From the NCBI GenBank assembly GCA_945875435.1, contig CAMCKH010000005.1, positions 1 through 64,000 of the forward strand: a stretch of 64,000 nucleotides of DNA. The letters run 5' to 3'. Source of the DNA: an uncultured Erysipelotrichaceae bacterium (GTDB lineage: Bacteria; Bacillota_I; Bacilli_A; Erysipelotrichales; Erysipelotrichaceae). Every line of letters starts with the position of its first letter. The first letter of the stretch is position 1. Of this stretch, positions 53,442 through 63,639 are shown piece after piece. A model generated the notes under the pieces. That model was not told where the DNA came from and searched no databases. It worked only from the letters and a program-made list of their open reading frames with translations. The position numbers were made by a program, and so were the translations under genes.

Positions 53442-54147
53442 ATTCCCTCCTGTTAAAGATTACTTCTTCATCTACCAATTCAAAAACGATGTATTGTGCT
53501 TTAATTAAATCTAAAATAGCTAAGAAAGTAACCACAAAACTTGTTTTGTCTTTGCAATCTTCAATTAATGAATTTAATCTAAATTTACTTGGTAATTTTT
53601 CAATTTTTTGATAAAGATAACTGATTCGCTCCTCAATAGAAACTTCTTTTTCCGCAACTCTTTCTGAAAGCACGGTTTTAACATCATTTCTTTTCAAAAT
53701 TCTATTCATCGCTTTATAAAGGTCATAAACATCAGCATTAAAATCATTATTTTCTTCAATTTCAATACTTGATACAAATTTTGCGTATTCTTGTCTTCGC
53801 AAATCATAAAGCTGTCTTAAATTTTCAGAAACATCTTTAAATTTTTGGTATTCTAATAGCCTTTTAACCAATCTTTCTTTAAGATCTATGCCATAATCTT
53901 CTTCAATTTCTTCCTTATTGTTAGGTAGTAATTTTTTAGATTTATATTCAATAAGGGTAGAAAGTTCTAATAAATATTCACTTTCAATTTCTAATTTCAA
54001 TTCTTTTAAATTACTTAAATATTTCAGATATTGTTCAATCAAAACTTTAATATCCAAATCAAAAATATCTAATTTATGGTTTTTAATGAGATGAAGCATT
54101 AAGTCTAATGGTCCATCAAATTTTTCAATTTCTACTTTGAAATTCAT
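53434..54147 (-). CDS. scpA: Segregation and condensation protein A (kleisin)
   Basis: A 237-residue kleisin: the N-terminal [19 protein letters not shown] is diagnostic, followed by [18 protein letters not shown] and a C-terminal winged helix ending in [16 protein letters not shown]. It bridges SMC heads and binds ScpB. The ATG overlaps the leuS stop as ATGA. leuS-scpA-scpB is thus one T-box-controlled transcript, an uncommon link between leucine-tRNA charging and chromosome segregation. Confidence 0.97.
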   Translation of the reverse strand: MNFKVEIEKFDGPLDLMLHLIKNHKLDIFDLDIKVLIEQYLKYLSNLKELKLEIESEYLLELSTLIEYKSKKLLPNNKEEIEEDYGIDLKERLVKRLLEYQKFKDVSENLRQLYDLRRQEYAKFVSSIEIEENNDFNADVYDLYKAMNRILKRNDVKTVLSERVAEKEVSIEERISYLYQKIEKLPSKFRLNSLIEDCKDKTSFVVTFLAILDLIKAQYIVFELVDEEVIFNRREYE

Positions 54148-56537
54148 TTTACTACAATATTAACCATCTTTGATTTAATACAGATGATTTTAACTATTTC
54201 TTTACCTTCTAAATGTTTAATAACATTTTCTTGTTTTAAGGCTTGGTTTTTCAATTCTTCATCGCTAAGATTAACTTTGCCATTAAATTTAGCTCTAAGT
54301 TTACCATTTATTTGTACTACGATTTCAATTTCTTCAAGTAATAATTTTGATTCATCATAACTTGGCCAAGGTTGATAATCCACAATTTCATTAGTAAGAT
54401 TATAATATATTTCACTACCTAAATGTGGAGCAAAACAACTAAAAATCTTTAAGAAATTTAAAGCGTATGGTTTATATACAGTGTTAGCTTTAAAACAATC
54501 GTTAATAAATATCATCATTTGAGAGATACAAGTGTTTAAATTTAAAGTATCAATATCTTCACTGACTTTTTTAACCATAAAATTATAGCTATAATCTAGT
54601 TCTCCACTATTTTCTAAAGATAATTTTGATTGATTAGTGAATAAATTATATACACGTTCTAACCATTTACGACTTCCTTTAATATTATCTTGACTCCAAG
54701 GTTTTGCGGCTTCAATAGGACCCATAAACATTTCATAAACTCTTAAAGTATCGGCTCCATACTCCTTACAAACATCATCAGGATTTACTACATTGCCTTT
54801 AGATTTACTCATTTTTTCACCATTTTCACCCAAAATCATTCCTTGGTGTAATAGTTTTTTAAATGGCTCGTTATTAAAAATGTAGCCTTTTTCTTGTAGA
54901 TAGTAATTCCACATTCTTGAGTACAATAAGTGTCCTGTAGCATGTTCCACACCACCCACATACAAATCAACAGGTAACCAGTGTTTTGCTAGGACAGGAT
55001 CGATTATTTGTTTATCATTTTGAGGATCAATATAACGAATGTAATACCATGAACTTCCTGCAGATCCTGGCATAGTGTTAGTTTCTCTTTTAGCTTTAAC
55101 ACCATTAAATTCAGTATTTAACCATTCTTTTGCTTTATTTAACGGAGCACTTCCGTCTTTATTTGGTGAATAATCATCTAATTTAGGTAAAATTAACGGT
55201 AAATCTTTTAAAGGAATAACTTCCATATTTCCGTTTTCTAAATGCAGAATTGGTATAGGTTCTCCCCAATATCTTTGCCTTGAGAATATCCATTCTCTTA
55301 AACGATAATTAACTTTAGCCTCTCCTATCCCTTCTTTTAAAAGCCATTCGTTCATAATTTTTAAAGATTCTTCTTTATTAAGACCGTTTAAAAAATCAGA
55401 ATTGATATGAACACCATCTCCGCTATATGCAGAAATTTCAATATCACCACCTTCAATAACAGGAATAATATCTAGATTAAACTTTTTAGCAAATTCATAA
55501 TCACGTTCATCATGTGCTGGAACTGCCATAATTGCACCTTCACCATAACTCAACAAGACATAATCGCTGATATAAATTGGAATTTCTTTATTATTAACAG
55601 GATTGATCGCATAAGCACCAGTAAAAACTCCAGTTTTATCTTTATTTAATTCAGCTCTTTCTAGTTCACTTTTTTTACTTGAAAGTTCAATGTAAGATAA
55701 AACTTCTTCTTCCTTATCTTTAGTAGTTATTATTTTTACTAAAGGATGTTCAGGAGCTAAAACACAATATGTAGCACCAAATAAAGTATCGGCTCTGGTT
55801 GTGAATACCTTGAATGTTTCATCATGTCCTTTAACTTTAAAATTAATAATAGCTCCGTTGCTTTTACCTATCCAATTTCTTTGAATTTCTTTAGTACTTT
55901 CTGGCCAATCAATTTCATCTAAACCACTTAATAATTTTTCAGCATAAGCTACAATATCAATAACCCATTGTTTCATCATTTTTCTAACAACAGGATGTCC
56001 ACCTCTAGCCGAAACACCGTTTTCTATTTCATCATTCGCAAGTACAGTTCCAAGAGCTTCGCACCAATTTACAGGAATATCAACATATTTAACTAAACCA
56101 TCTTTATACAGTTCACCAAAAATCCATTGTGTCCATTTATAATAGGCAGGGTCAGAGGTGCTTAAAACCTTAGACCAGTCAAATGAAAAACCTAGCATTT
56201 TTAATTGTTTAGTAAAGGTTTTAATATTTTCATTAGTAAAACCATCAGGATGATTTCCAGTTAAAATAGCATATTGTTCTGCAGGTAAACCAAAAGAATC
56301 AAAACCCATAGGATGAAGAACATTATAACCTTGCATTCGCTTTTTGCGACAAACAATATCACTAGCGGTATAACCTTCAGGATGACCTACATGTAGTCCA
56401 CTAGCACTAGGGTAAGGAAACATATCTAAAGCATAGAATTTTGGTTTTGAAAAATCATAAACATCACATTTATACAATTGACTTTCTTGCCAATAATCTT
56501 GCCATTTCTTTTCTATCTCTAAATGATTAAAACTCAT
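54144..56537 (-). CDS. leuS: Leucyl-tRNA synthetase
   Basis: A 797-residue class Ia synthetase: HIGH-like motif [18 protein letters not shown] near residue 45, the editing domain in the middle ([20 protein letters not shown]) and the KMSKS motif [19 protein letters not shown] sits just before ATG 56537 ([13 protein letters not shown]); the frame is open further upstream, but that part is the T-box leader. A T-box with a leucine specifier controls it. Confidence 0.98.
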   Translation of the reverse strand: MSFNHLEIEKKWQDYWQESQLYKCDVYDFSKPKFYALDMFPYPSASGLHVGHPEGYTASDIVCRKKRMQGYNVLHPMGFDSFGLPAEQYAILTGNHPDGFTNENIKTFTKQLKMLGFSFDWSKVLSTSDPAYYKWTQWIFGELYKDGLVKYVDIPVNWCEALGTVLANDEIENGVSARGGHPVVRKMMKQWVIDIVAYAEKLLSGLDEIDWPESTKEIQRNWIGKSNGAIINFKVKGHDETFKVFTTRADTLFGATYCVLAPEHPLVKIITTKDKEEEVLSYIELSSKKSELERAELNKDKTGVFTGAYAINPVNNKEIPIYISDYVLLSYGEGAIMAVPAHDERDYEFAKKFNLDIIPVIEGGDIEISAYSGDGVHINSDFLNGLNKEESLKIMNEWLLKEGIGEAKVNYRLREWIFSRQRYWGEPIPILHLENGNMEVIPLKDLPLILPKLDDYSPNKDGSAPLNKAKEWLNTEFNGVKAKRETNTMPGSAGSSWYYIRYIDPQNDKQIIDPVLAKHWLPVDLYVGGVEHATGHLLYSRMWNYYLQEKGYIFNNEPFKKLLHQGMILGENGEKMSKSKGNVVNPDDVCKEYGADTLRVYEMFMGPIEAAKPWSQDNIKGSRKWLERVYNLFTNQSKLSLENSGELDYSYNFMVKKVSEDIDTLNLNTCISQMMIFINDCFKANTVYKPYALNFLKIFSCFAPHLGSEIYYNLTNEIVDYQPWPSYDESKLLLEEIEIVVQINGKLRAKFNGKVNLSDEELKNQALKQENVIKHLEGKEIVKIICIKSKMVNIVVK

Positions 56538-56551
56538 ACAAACTCCTTCAA

Positions 56552-56748
56552 TATAAAAAAGTCCAGCTAAGGACGAATTTCTCCGCGTTACCACCTTATT
56601 TTATGCAAGCATACACTCAAATCTTTTAACGCAAGAATACGATAAATCATTTTACAGAACAAGTTCATTATTTAATTTAACTTTTTTTCATCAACCAAAA
56701 GCTTTCTGCCATAAACTAAATAATTACTACTTTCTATGATTTTTTTAT
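56552..56748 (-). promoter_or_regulatory. T-box riboswitch, leucine specific
   Basis: The leader shows stem I with base AGAA/TTCT and, one purine before the 3' side, CTT (56663-56661), a leucine codon in the specifier position. The T-box AAGGTGGTAACGCGG lies at 56597-56583; the antiterminator is AAGG/CCTT; the terminator is GTCC/GGAC then six T (56574-56555). Uncharged tRNA-Leu would permit read-through into leuS-scpA-scpB. Confidence 0.92.
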
Positions 56749-56777
56749 ATAATAAAACATAAATAAAACAATGTCAA
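56749..56777 (-). promoter_or_regulatory. Promoter of leuS T-box transcript
   Basis: TTGACA (56777-56772), a 17-nt spacer and TATTAT (56754-56749) on the minus strand. Confidence 0.85.
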
Positions 56778-56814
56778 TATAAATAAAAAGACACTTCAAA
56801 ATGAAGTGTCTTTT
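56778..56814 (-). terminator. Terminator after sugar-binding lipoprotein gene
   Basis: Stem AAAAGACACTTCA/TGAAGTGTCTTTT with a T-rich tail on the minus strand, directly upstream of the leuS promoter. Confidence 0.92.
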
Positions 56815-56833
56815 AACCTTTTAAAATTTTATT

Positions 56834-58114
56834 TTATCTTGAATAAGCACTTGAAATTGCTTCATCAGCTTCAGCAGCTACATCTTTAACAGCAGTTGCA
56901 GCATCTTTTTCGCCACTCGCAACAGCTTTCATAGCTCCTTCTAAACCAGTTCTTAAAGTCATAGTTCCAGCAAGAGGTGCGTATGTTGATGCGATTTCTG
57001 CATTTAATTGTTGTAAGCCAACATTTGAAGATATAAATGCTTGGTAATCAGCATCAGCTTGAGTTGTACTAAGTGGTGAAGTATAGTTACAAGCAATTGA
57101 GAATTGAGCATTTTCATAAGCAGAAGCAAAGTGTTTTACAAATAAGAATGCAGCAAGTTGTCTATTTTCATCGCTAGTAAATACTATAGCACTACGGTTC
57201 CAAGCAGGTGTCCAAGCTGTTCCGTTAACTGTTTGAGGTAATGGTGCAACCCCTACATTTTCAACTGTAATATATGGAAGACCAGCAACGCTACCTATGT
57301 ATGAAGCTAAAATTCCACTATTGAAATCTTCAGAGAAGTATTGACCGGTAGGTGCTAACATAAAGTTACCATTTTTAACATTATCACCAAACCATTGGAA
57401 TCTTGCATGTACTTTTTCGTTATCAAAATTAGTTTTTAGATTTTCAGCATCTAAAATAACACCGTCATTAATTTGAGCAATTAATGTTTGAGCACCATCT
57501 GCTAAAGAATCAAAAGCAAAACCATATTTATCAGGATATGCTTTTTTAACAGCAGCAGCATTTGCTTCAAGTTCTTCCCAAGTAGTTGGTACATTTAGTT
57601 TTAATTCTTCATAAATATCTTTGTTGTAGAAGAAAATTGGTCCTGATTGCACTAATGGGAAAACATACATTCCACCGTCAGAAAAACCTGTAACTTCTTT
57701 AAGAGTACCTTTTGAAACTGTATCTCTAAATCCTGGAATTCCATATTCCGCATCGTCAATATATTTATTGAAATCAACAACTAATCCATCTTTTGCATAA
57801 TCTGCAGCAGTAGTAGCATAATCAATAATGATATCTGGTCCTACTCCGTTTCTAACAGCTTGCATAACTTTGCTTGCAAAGTCATTTCTTTCTTGTTGTT
57901 CTAAAACAACTTTAATACCCAAGGTATTTAAACTATTGAATCTTTCTGCACTAGCTTTTAAAGCTTCTTCTTGAGCTTTAGTATAAGTATGCCAGATTGT
58001 AACTGTTTGATTAGATGGGTCTACTTTTTTACTTTCTGTAGTTGTTGTTTCTTGTTTTGTAGCACAACCTACAGTAAGCAATAAAGTTAAGATAATTGCA
58101 AATATTTTTTTCAT
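56834..58114 (-). CDS. ABC transporter substrate-binding lipoprotein (sugar/glycerol-phosphate type)
   Basis: A 426-residue lipoprotein: signal peptide MKKIFAIILTLLLTVGC with lipobox LTVGC, then a family-1 extracellular solute-binding domain (VTIWHTYTKAQEEALKASAERFN in part, similar to UgpB/MalE types; YPDKYGFAFDSLADGAQTL). ATG 58114 has GGAG 7 nt upstream. It is a single-gene unit with its own promoter and terminator. No permease or ATPase gene lies next to it, so its partners are elsewhere. Codon use is richer in strong codons, hinting at high expression. The ligand is not known. Confidence 0.9.
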   Translation of the reverse strand: MKKIFAIILTLLLTVGCATKQETTTTESKKVDPSNQTVTIWHTYTKAQEEALKASAERFNSLNTLGIKVVLEQQERNDFASKVMQAVRNGVGPDIIIDYATTAADYAKDGLVVDFNKYIDDAEYGIPGFRDTVSKGTLKEVTGFSDGGMYVFPLVQSGPIFFYNKDIYEELKLNVPTTWEELEANAAAVKKAYPDKYGFAFDSLADGAQTLIAQINDGVILDAENLKTNFDNEKVHARFQWFGDNVKNGNFMLAPTGQYFSEDFNSGILASYIGSVAGLPYITVENVGVAPLPQTVNGTAWTPAWNRSAIVFTSDENRQLAAFLFVKHFASAYENAQFSIACNYTSPLSTTQADADYQAFISSNVGLQQLNAEIASTYAPLAGTMTLRTGLEGAMKAVASGEKDAATAVKDVAAEADEAISSAYSR

Positions 58115-58136
58115 TTCATTTCTCCTTAACAAAAAT

Positions 58137-58165
58137 ATTATATAAAAATATCACAAGTATATCAA
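58137..58165 (-). promoter_or_regulatory. Promoter of substrate-binding lipoprotein gene
   Basis: TTGATA (58165-58160), a 17-nt spacer and TATAAT (58142-58137) on the minus strand, with a normal AAGGAG downstream. Confidence 0.8.
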
Positions 58166-58340
58166 TGAAATTTAGAAAAAAACTAAAATTATAAATATTT
58201 TTAATGTTCTAAATTAAATTATAACATTTTAAAAATAAAAATATAAGACTTTTTTTTCATCAAACCAACACTTATAATTTAGGTAGATGGCTTTAAAAAC
58301 GGGATAATTACTAATATATTTTAAAATAAAAGGAGGTTAT

Positions 58341-58613
58341 ATGTGGTTGTTTTTTGGACTAGGAGCTGTTATATCTACTTTACTGAATATTCTTTGGTTT
58401 TTCAGAAATAAAAATTCATTTCTATTCAGCTTTATTAGTTTAGCTTTCACAAGTTTAACTGTATGTAGCTTTTATCATTTAGAAGCTACTAGGGTTATTC
58501 AAGAGGATTGGGCAAGTTTATTAGATACAATGCCTGCAATAAGTAAAATGCTTTGGTTTTGTGTTATAACTTCAATACTTTTAAACGCAATAACTTTTAT
58601 CAAAAAAAAATAA
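58341..58613 (+). CDS. Small membrane protein of unknown function
   Basis: A 90-residue protein with three predicted membrane helices (about 1-20, 28-46 and 67-86), ending KKK. The segment SFYHLEATRVIQEDWASLLDTMP lies between helices two and three. I do not recognise a named family. The gene looks real: AAGGAGG precedes the ATG, TATAAT lies at 58273-58278, and a strong terminator follows. It is divergent from the sugar-binding lipoprotein and convergent with ileS. Confidence 0.8.
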   Translation: MWLFFGLGAVISTLLNILWFFRNKNSFLFSFISLAFTSLTVCSFYHLEATRVIQEDWASLLDTMPAISKMLWFCVITSILLNAITFIKKK

Positions 58614-58619
58614 ATAATA

Positions 58620-58650
58620 ATAAACCCCACTAATTATAAGTGGGGTTTTC
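58620..58650. terminator. Bidirectional terminator
   Basis: Stem AAACCCCACT/AGTGGGGTTT between the small membrane protein gene and ileS, with T-rich tails on both sides. Confidence 0.9.
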
Positions 58651-58656
58651 TTATTT

Positions 58657-61401
58657 TTAAATGATACCGTCTTCCTTTAATGCTTTATCACATCTATGAC
58701 AAATATTATTAACGCTATAAGCAGAAACAACGTTCCAACATCTAGGGCATTTATAGCCATCTAAATATTCCACTTTAATCAAACAATTTTCGTATTGATT
58801 AAGATCTTTTGTTTCGGTAAAGGTTACTTTTGAAACAATTAACCATTGAGCTATATTTTCCCCTATAACATCTTTTAATAATTTTTCATCTTCTTCTTTT
58901 AAATTTATTAAAACATGTGCTTCTAAAGGTTTTCCAATTATTTTTTGATTTCTAGCTTCTTCTAAGGCTTTAAAAATATCACTTCTAATTTCAAATAATC
59001 TATCAAATTCTTTTTGAATTTTTAAAGCATCTTCATAATCCTTAACTTCTGGGAAAGAAGTATAGTGAACAGATTTAGCTTCATTATTTCCAAAATGTTT
59101 CCAAACTTCATAAGTTGTGAATGCTAGAATAGGGGCCCAAAGTTTAACTAATGAATTACATAAATTATAAATAACACTTTGAACTTGTCTTCTTCTAAAG
59201 CTGTTTTTAGCTTCAATGTATAAAATATCCTTGGTGAAATCAAGATAATATGCACTCACTAAGTTAGTCATAAAATTCGTTAAGGCAAAACTTGCAGCTA
59301 AGAAATTATAGTTTTCATAGTGTTTTCTTACTTCTTTTACCACTTCATTAAGTTTGATTAACATAAATTTATCAACTTTTTCAAGTTTATCATAAGCAAC
59401 TAAATCATCTATTTTAAAATCTTCAGGATTAATATTTCCAAGCATAAATCTAAAAGTATTTCTAATTTTACGATATTGTTCAGAAACTTGTTTTAAATTC
59501 GCATCACCTATTCTCATATCGCTGGTAAAATCTACCGTAGCCGCCCAAAGTCTAAAAATATCAGCACCGTATTTTTCAATAATATCAATCGGGTTAATAA
59601 CATTTCCAACCGATTTACTCATCTTTTCACCTTTTGAATCAACTACATAACCGTGAGATAAAACTGCTTTATAAGGTGCTACATTGTTAGAAGCTAAAGA
59701 TACAATCAGTGATGAATTAAACCAACCACGATACTGATCGCTACCCTCGAAATATAAATCACAAGGTCTATTATATCCTCTTTCAACTAATTCGTTATGC
59801 GAAGATCCAGAATCAAACCAAACATCCATAATATCTGTTTCTTTTCTAAATAATGAATTAGGAGATTTTATATTTTTATAACCTTTTGGAAGAAGCTCTA
59901 AAGCATCTTTTTCAAACCAACTATTTGATCCTTCTTTTTCAAAAATAGTTGCGATATGTTCAAATACTTCTTCTTCCATAATCGGACTATCATCTTCATT
60001 GTAAATAATAGGAATAGGAACTCCCCATAATCTTTGTCTACTGATACACCAATCACTACGATCTTTAATCATATTGTAAAGACGGACTTCGCCCCATTGA
60101 TTTAACCACTTAACATTCTTTATTTCTTTAATTAAATCTTCTCTAATCTTATCAATAGAAGCAAACCATTGAACAGTAGCTCTAAAAATAACTGGCATTT
60201 TTAATCTATCATCGTGCGGATATGGGTGGTTAATCCATTCCATTTTTAATAATTTTTGGTTTTCATCTAATTTAATACATACATCTTTATTAGCATCTAA
60301 AACAAATTTACCTACTAAACCCAATCCTACATCTTCTGTATATTTACCTTTTGAATCAACAGGACAATAAGCCTTTATACCATATTTTAAACAAACATTA
60401 AAATCATCTGGACCGTGTCCTGGAGCAGTATGAACACAACCTGTACCATCACTATCACTAACATGTGATCCTGTTATAACAAGGCTAGTCTTATCTTGAT
60501 ATAAAGGGTGAGTACAAGTTATAAATTCTAATTCTTTACCCTTAAATTCTTTGATTATACCTAAGTTTTCTAATTCAAATTTAGAAATCAATTCATCTAC
60601 TTTGTTTTTTAAAAGAATTAAATTACCTTTGTTTGTTTTAACTAAAGCGTAATTAAATGTTTCATTTAAACAAATCGCAAGATTACTTACAATAGTCCAA
60701 GGAGTAGTAGTCCAAATAACAAATTTATCGTTTTCATTTAAAATACCCTTACCATCTTTTACATCAAAAGCTACAAAAATCGCAGGATCTTTTTTGTCTT
60801 TATAAATAATTTCACTATCAGCAATTGCGGTTTCTTGATAAGGAGACCAATAAATTGGTTTTAAGCCTTGGTAAATCAATCCTTTTAATGCCATTTTCGC
60901 AAAAGATCTTATTTGTCTAGCTTCAAAACCTTTATTTAAAGTAATATACGGATTATTATAATCAGCAACCTGACCTAATCTTTCCATAGTATTTTTTTGA
61001 ATTTCTATTTGTTTTTTCGCATATTTTTCAGCCTCTTGTCTAAATTCTCTAGGGCTTACTTCTTTAGGATTTATACCTAATTTTTGAATAGCATTTTCAA
61101 TTGGTAAACCATGAGTATCCCACCCTGGAAAAAAAGGTGTATAATAATTAGCCATTGCTTTTGACCTAACAATTATATCTTTAATAACTCTATTTGTAGC
61201 AGTTCCAGCGTGTAAATTCCCATTCGCATAAGGTGGACCATCATGTAATACAAAATGAGGTTGTCCTTGATGAGCTGCTAAAATCTTTTCATAATGATTA
61301 TCTTCTTGCCATTCTGCTAAAATAAGCGGTTCTTTCGCAGCTAAATTAGCTCTCATTTCAAAATCTGTTTTCGGCATTAATAAAGTATCTTTAAATTCCA
61401 T
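58657..61401 (-). CDS. ileS: Isoleucyl-tRNA synthetase
   Basis: A 914-residue class Ia synthetase: HIGH-like motif HDGPPYANGNLHAGTATN, editing domain (WTTTPWTIVSNLAI), DVWFDSGSSH, the KMSKS motif SKGEKMSKSVGN, and a C-terminal zinc finger CPRCW plus CHRC. ATG 61401 has AGGAGG upstream; the ten extra codons in frame are leader sequence. A T-box with an isoleucine specifier controls it. The length matches the bacterial type I enzyme. Confidence 0.98.
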   Translation of the reverse strand: MEFKDTLLMPKTDFEMRANLAAKEPLILAEWQEDNHYEKILAAHQGQPHFVLHDGPPYANGNLHAGTATNRVIKDIIVRSKAMANYYTPFFPGWDTHGLPIENAIQKLGINPKEVSPREFRQEAEKYAKKQIEIQKNTMERLGQVADYNNPYITLNKGFEARQIRSFAKMALKGLIYQGLKPIYWSPYQETAIADSEIIYKDKKDPAIFVAFDVKDGKGILNENDKFVIWTTTPWTIVSNLAICLNETFNYALVKTNKGNLILLKNKVDELISKFELENLGIIKEFKGKELEFITCTHPLYQDKTSLVITGSHVSDSDGTGCVHTAPGHGPDDFNVCLKYGIKAYCPVDSKGKYTEDVGLGLVGKFVLDANKDVCIKLDENQKLLKMEWINHPYPHDDRLKMPVIFRATVQWFASIDKIREDLIKEIKNVKWLNQWGEVRLYNMIKDRSDWCISRQRLWGVPIPIIYNEDDSPIMEEEVFEHIATIFEKEGSNSWFEKDALELLPKGYKNIKSPNSLFRKETDIMDVWFDSGSSHNELVERGYNRPCDLYFEGSDQYRGWFNSSLIVSLASNNVAPYKAVLSHGYVVDSKGEKMSKSVGNVINPIDIIEKYGADIFRLWAATVDFTSDMRIGDANLKQVSEQYRKIRNTFRFMLGNINPEDFKIDDLVAYDKLEKVDKFMLIKLNEVVKEVRKHYENYNFLAASFALTNFMTNLVSAYYLDFTKDILYIEAKNSFRRRQVQSVIYNLCNSLVKLWAPILAFTTYEVWKHFGNNEAKSVHYTSFPEVKDYEDALKIQKEFDRLFEIRSDIFKALEEARNQKIIGKPLEAHVLINLKEEDEKLLKDVIGENIAQWLIVSKVTFTETKDLNQYENCLIKVEYLDGYKCPRCWNVVSAYSVNNICHRCDKALKEDGII

Positions 61402-61410
61402 TCTTCCTCC

Positions 61411-61612
61411 TAAAAATAAAAGGTGATACAAAGGGCGAATAATCGCGGTACCACCTTAATTTATTACTATTACTCTTAACGCGAGTTACGATAATATCTA
61501 CTGTTTTCAATATTATAGCTCATAAGTGATATTTTAAAAATCTCTGTATTGGTTTTCATCAACCACCAACTTTCTTAAACATTAATTTTTAAAATTTGTC
61601 TTATTCATTGCG
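61411..61612 (-). promoter_or_regulatory. T-box riboswitch, isoleucine specific
   Basis: Stem I with base TAAG/CTTA has ATC (61530-61528), an isoleucine codon, one purine before the 3' side. The T-box AAGGTGGTACCGCG lies at 61457-61444, and the antiterminator pairs AAGGG-type bases with CGCCCTT. The probable terminator is unusual: AAGGTGGTAC of the T-box pairs with GTATCACCTT (61429-61420), followed by TTATTTTTA. Confidence 0.92.
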
Positions 61613-61620
61613 ATATTAAT

Positions 61621-61649
61621 ATTATAATAATGATTTAATTATTTATCAA
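61621..61649 (-). promoter_or_regulatory. Promoter of ileS T-box transcript
   Basis: TTGATA (61649-61644), a 17-nt spacer and TATAAT (61626-61621) on the minus strand. The -35 box lies within the last codons of oppF; no terminator separates the two. Confidence 0.85.
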
Positions 61650-62574
61650 TTATTTTTTTATATTCTATAAGCTCTTTATTGTTTGCCCAAATGAAATGAC
61701 CTTCTTTAATTTCACTCCAAAATGGTTTATCTTCACTATAATCGTGAATACTTTCATCGTAAACAATTAAATTCTTATTTTTCTCAATCTTTGGATCAGG
61801 TTGAGGTACTGCACTTAATAATGATTTTGTGTATGGGTGTAAAGGGTTGTTGAAAAGTTCTTCAGTTTTTGCGAGTTCTACAATTCTACCTTTGTTAATA
61901 ACAGCTATTCTATCAGAGAAAAATCTAACTACTGATAAATCATGAGCAACAAACATAATAGTTAAGCCCTTATTCTTTTTAAATTCATCTAATAAATTTA
62001 AAACTTGAGCTCTTATTGAAACATCAAGTGCCGAAATAGGTTCATCAGCCACTAATAATTTTGGTTCCATTATCATCGCTCTTGCGATTCCAATTCTTTG
62101 TCTTTGTCCACCTGAAAACTCATGTGGATAACGACTTGCGTGTTCCTCTAATAAACCTACTGATTTTAAAGCATCCAATACTTTTTGTTTACGATCAGCT
62201 TCATCTTTATATAATTTAAAATTTTGTATACCTTCAGAAATAATATAATCAATAGTTGCGCGTTCATTTAATGAAGCTGCAGGGTCTTGAAATATCATTT
62301 GAATATTTTTAATTACCCATTTATCTAATTCTTTACTGATTTTACCATTAATTTTTTGACCTTGATAAATGATATCACCTTTACTTGTTGGGTTAATTCT
62401 AACAATAGCACGACCTATGGTAGTTTTACCACTACCACTTTCACCAACCAATGCAAAGGTTTCTCCTTTATAGATATCGAAATTCGCATCTTTTACAGCT
62501 ACAAAATTACGATTACCTACCTTAAAAGTAATTTCTAAATCTTTTACTTGTAATAATACTTCTTGATTACTCAT
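61639..62574 (-). CDS. oppF: Oligopeptide ABC transporter ATPase OppF
   Basis: A 311-residue importer ATPase: Walker [19 protein letters not shown]-loop [14 protein letters not shown], signature [15 protein letters not shown], Walker [14 protein letters not shown]-loop [10 protein letters not shown], and the C-terminal oligo_HPY region [17 protein letters not shown]. Together with OppD it powers uptake of short peptides. AAAGGAG precedes the ATG, and it overlaps oppD by 8 nt. Confidence 0.96.
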   Translation of the reverse strand: MSNQEVLLQVKDLEITFKVGNRNFVAVKDANFDIYKGETFALVGESGSGKTTIGRAIVRINPTSKGDIIYQGQKINGKISKELDKWVIKNIQMIFQDPAASLNERATIDYIISEGIQNFKLYKDEADRKQKVLDALKSVGLLEEHASRYPHEFSGGQRQRIGIARAMIMEPKLLVADEPISALDVSIRAQVLNLLDEFKKNKGLTIMFVAHDLSVVRFFSDRIAVINKGRIVELAKTEELFNNPLHPYTKSLLSAVPQPDPKIEKNKNLIVYDESIHDYSEDKPFWSEIKEGHFIWANNKELIEYKKIIDK

Positions 62575-63631
62575 TAGTTTCTCCTTTAACGCTTGGCATC
62601 TTTGATAAACGTTCGTGCAATTGCCTAATTTCTACCGGTGGTTCTACAAAAGGTGCTCTTTCATCTAAAAGCCAAGTTTTAGCATAGTGAGTTTCACTAA
62701 CTTTAAACATAGGCGGTTCTTCTTCATAATCTATTTGCATTGCGTAAGGGTTTCTAGGTGCAAAAGCATCTCCTTTAATTTCTTCAAAAAGTGAAGGAGG
62801 AGTTCCGCTAATCGCATATAATTTCTTACCTTTTTCTCCTAATTGAGGAAGTGAAGAAAGTAGTCCCCAAGTATAAGGGTGTTTAGGATTATAGAAAACT
62901 TCTTCTACTGTACCTTGTTCAATTATTTGCCCAGCATACATTACTGCAACTTTATCCGCAACATTCGCAACTACCCCAAGATCGTGAGTAATATAAATGG
63001 TTGTGAAGCCATATTCTTTTTGTAGATTCTTAATTAAATCGATAATTTGTGCTTGAATAGTAACATCTAAAGCAGTTGTAGGTTCATCACAAATTAAAAT
63101 TTCAGGCTTACAAGCTAAAGTTATTGCGATTACTATTCTTTGACGCATACCGCCAGAATACATAAATGGATATTCATTAAATCTAACTGCAGCATTTTGA
63201 ATACCTACTTTTTCCATAAGTTCAATCGCAAGTTCTTTTGCTTCTTCTTTACTTTTACCTTGGTGTTTAATAATAACTTCACTAATTTGTGAACCAATAG
63301 TTTTAACTGGATTTAATGAAGTCATAGGATCTTGGAAAACCGTAGCTATTTTTTTACCTCTTATTTTTTCCCAATCCTTATCTTTTTTATTTTCCAATAA
63401 ATTTTTGCCTTCAAAAATAATTTCACCGTTGGTAACTTCACCATTGGTTTCAAGCATACCTGTAAAAGTTTTAGTAAATACAGATTTACCACTACCACTT
63501 TCACCTACTATTGCTAGGGTTTCTTTTTCATATAAATCTAAAGAAACGTTTCTAATAGCTGTTAAAACTCTATTTCTAACTTTAAATTTAACTATGATAT
63601 TTTTAGCTGATAATATAATTTTATTTTCCAT
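62567..63631 (-). CDS. oppD: Oligopeptide ABC transporter ATPase OppD
   Basis: A 354-residue importer ATPase: Walker [20 protein letters not shown]-loop [15 protein letters not shown], signature [16 protein letters not shown], Walker [18 protein letters not shown] and the oligo_HPY tail [20 protein letters not shown]. The C-terminus is about 20-30 residues longer than usual and contains FAPRNPYAM, where OppD proteins normally carry an FxxRCxxA/C segment; the Fe-S-type cysteines are missing. AGGAGG precedes the ATG. Confidence 0.96.
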   Translation of the reverse strand: MENKIILSAKNIIVKFKVRNRVLTAIRNVSLDLYEKETLAIVGESGSGKSVFTKTFTGMLETNGEVTNGEIIFEGKNLLENKKDKDWEKIRGKKIATVFQDPMTSLNPVKTIGSQISEVIIKHQGKSKEEAKELAIELMEKVGIQNAAVRFNEYPFMYSGGMRQRIVIAITLACKPEILICDEPTTALDVTIQAQIIDLIKNLQKEYGFTTIYITHDLGVVANVADKVAVMYAGQIIEQGTVEEVFYNPKHPYTWGLLSSLPQLGEKGKKLYAISGTPPSLFEEIKGDAFAPRNPYAMQIDYEEEPPMFKVSETHYAKTWLLDERAPFVEPPVEIRQLHERLSKMPSVKGETNE

Positions 63632-63639
63632 AAAGCCTC

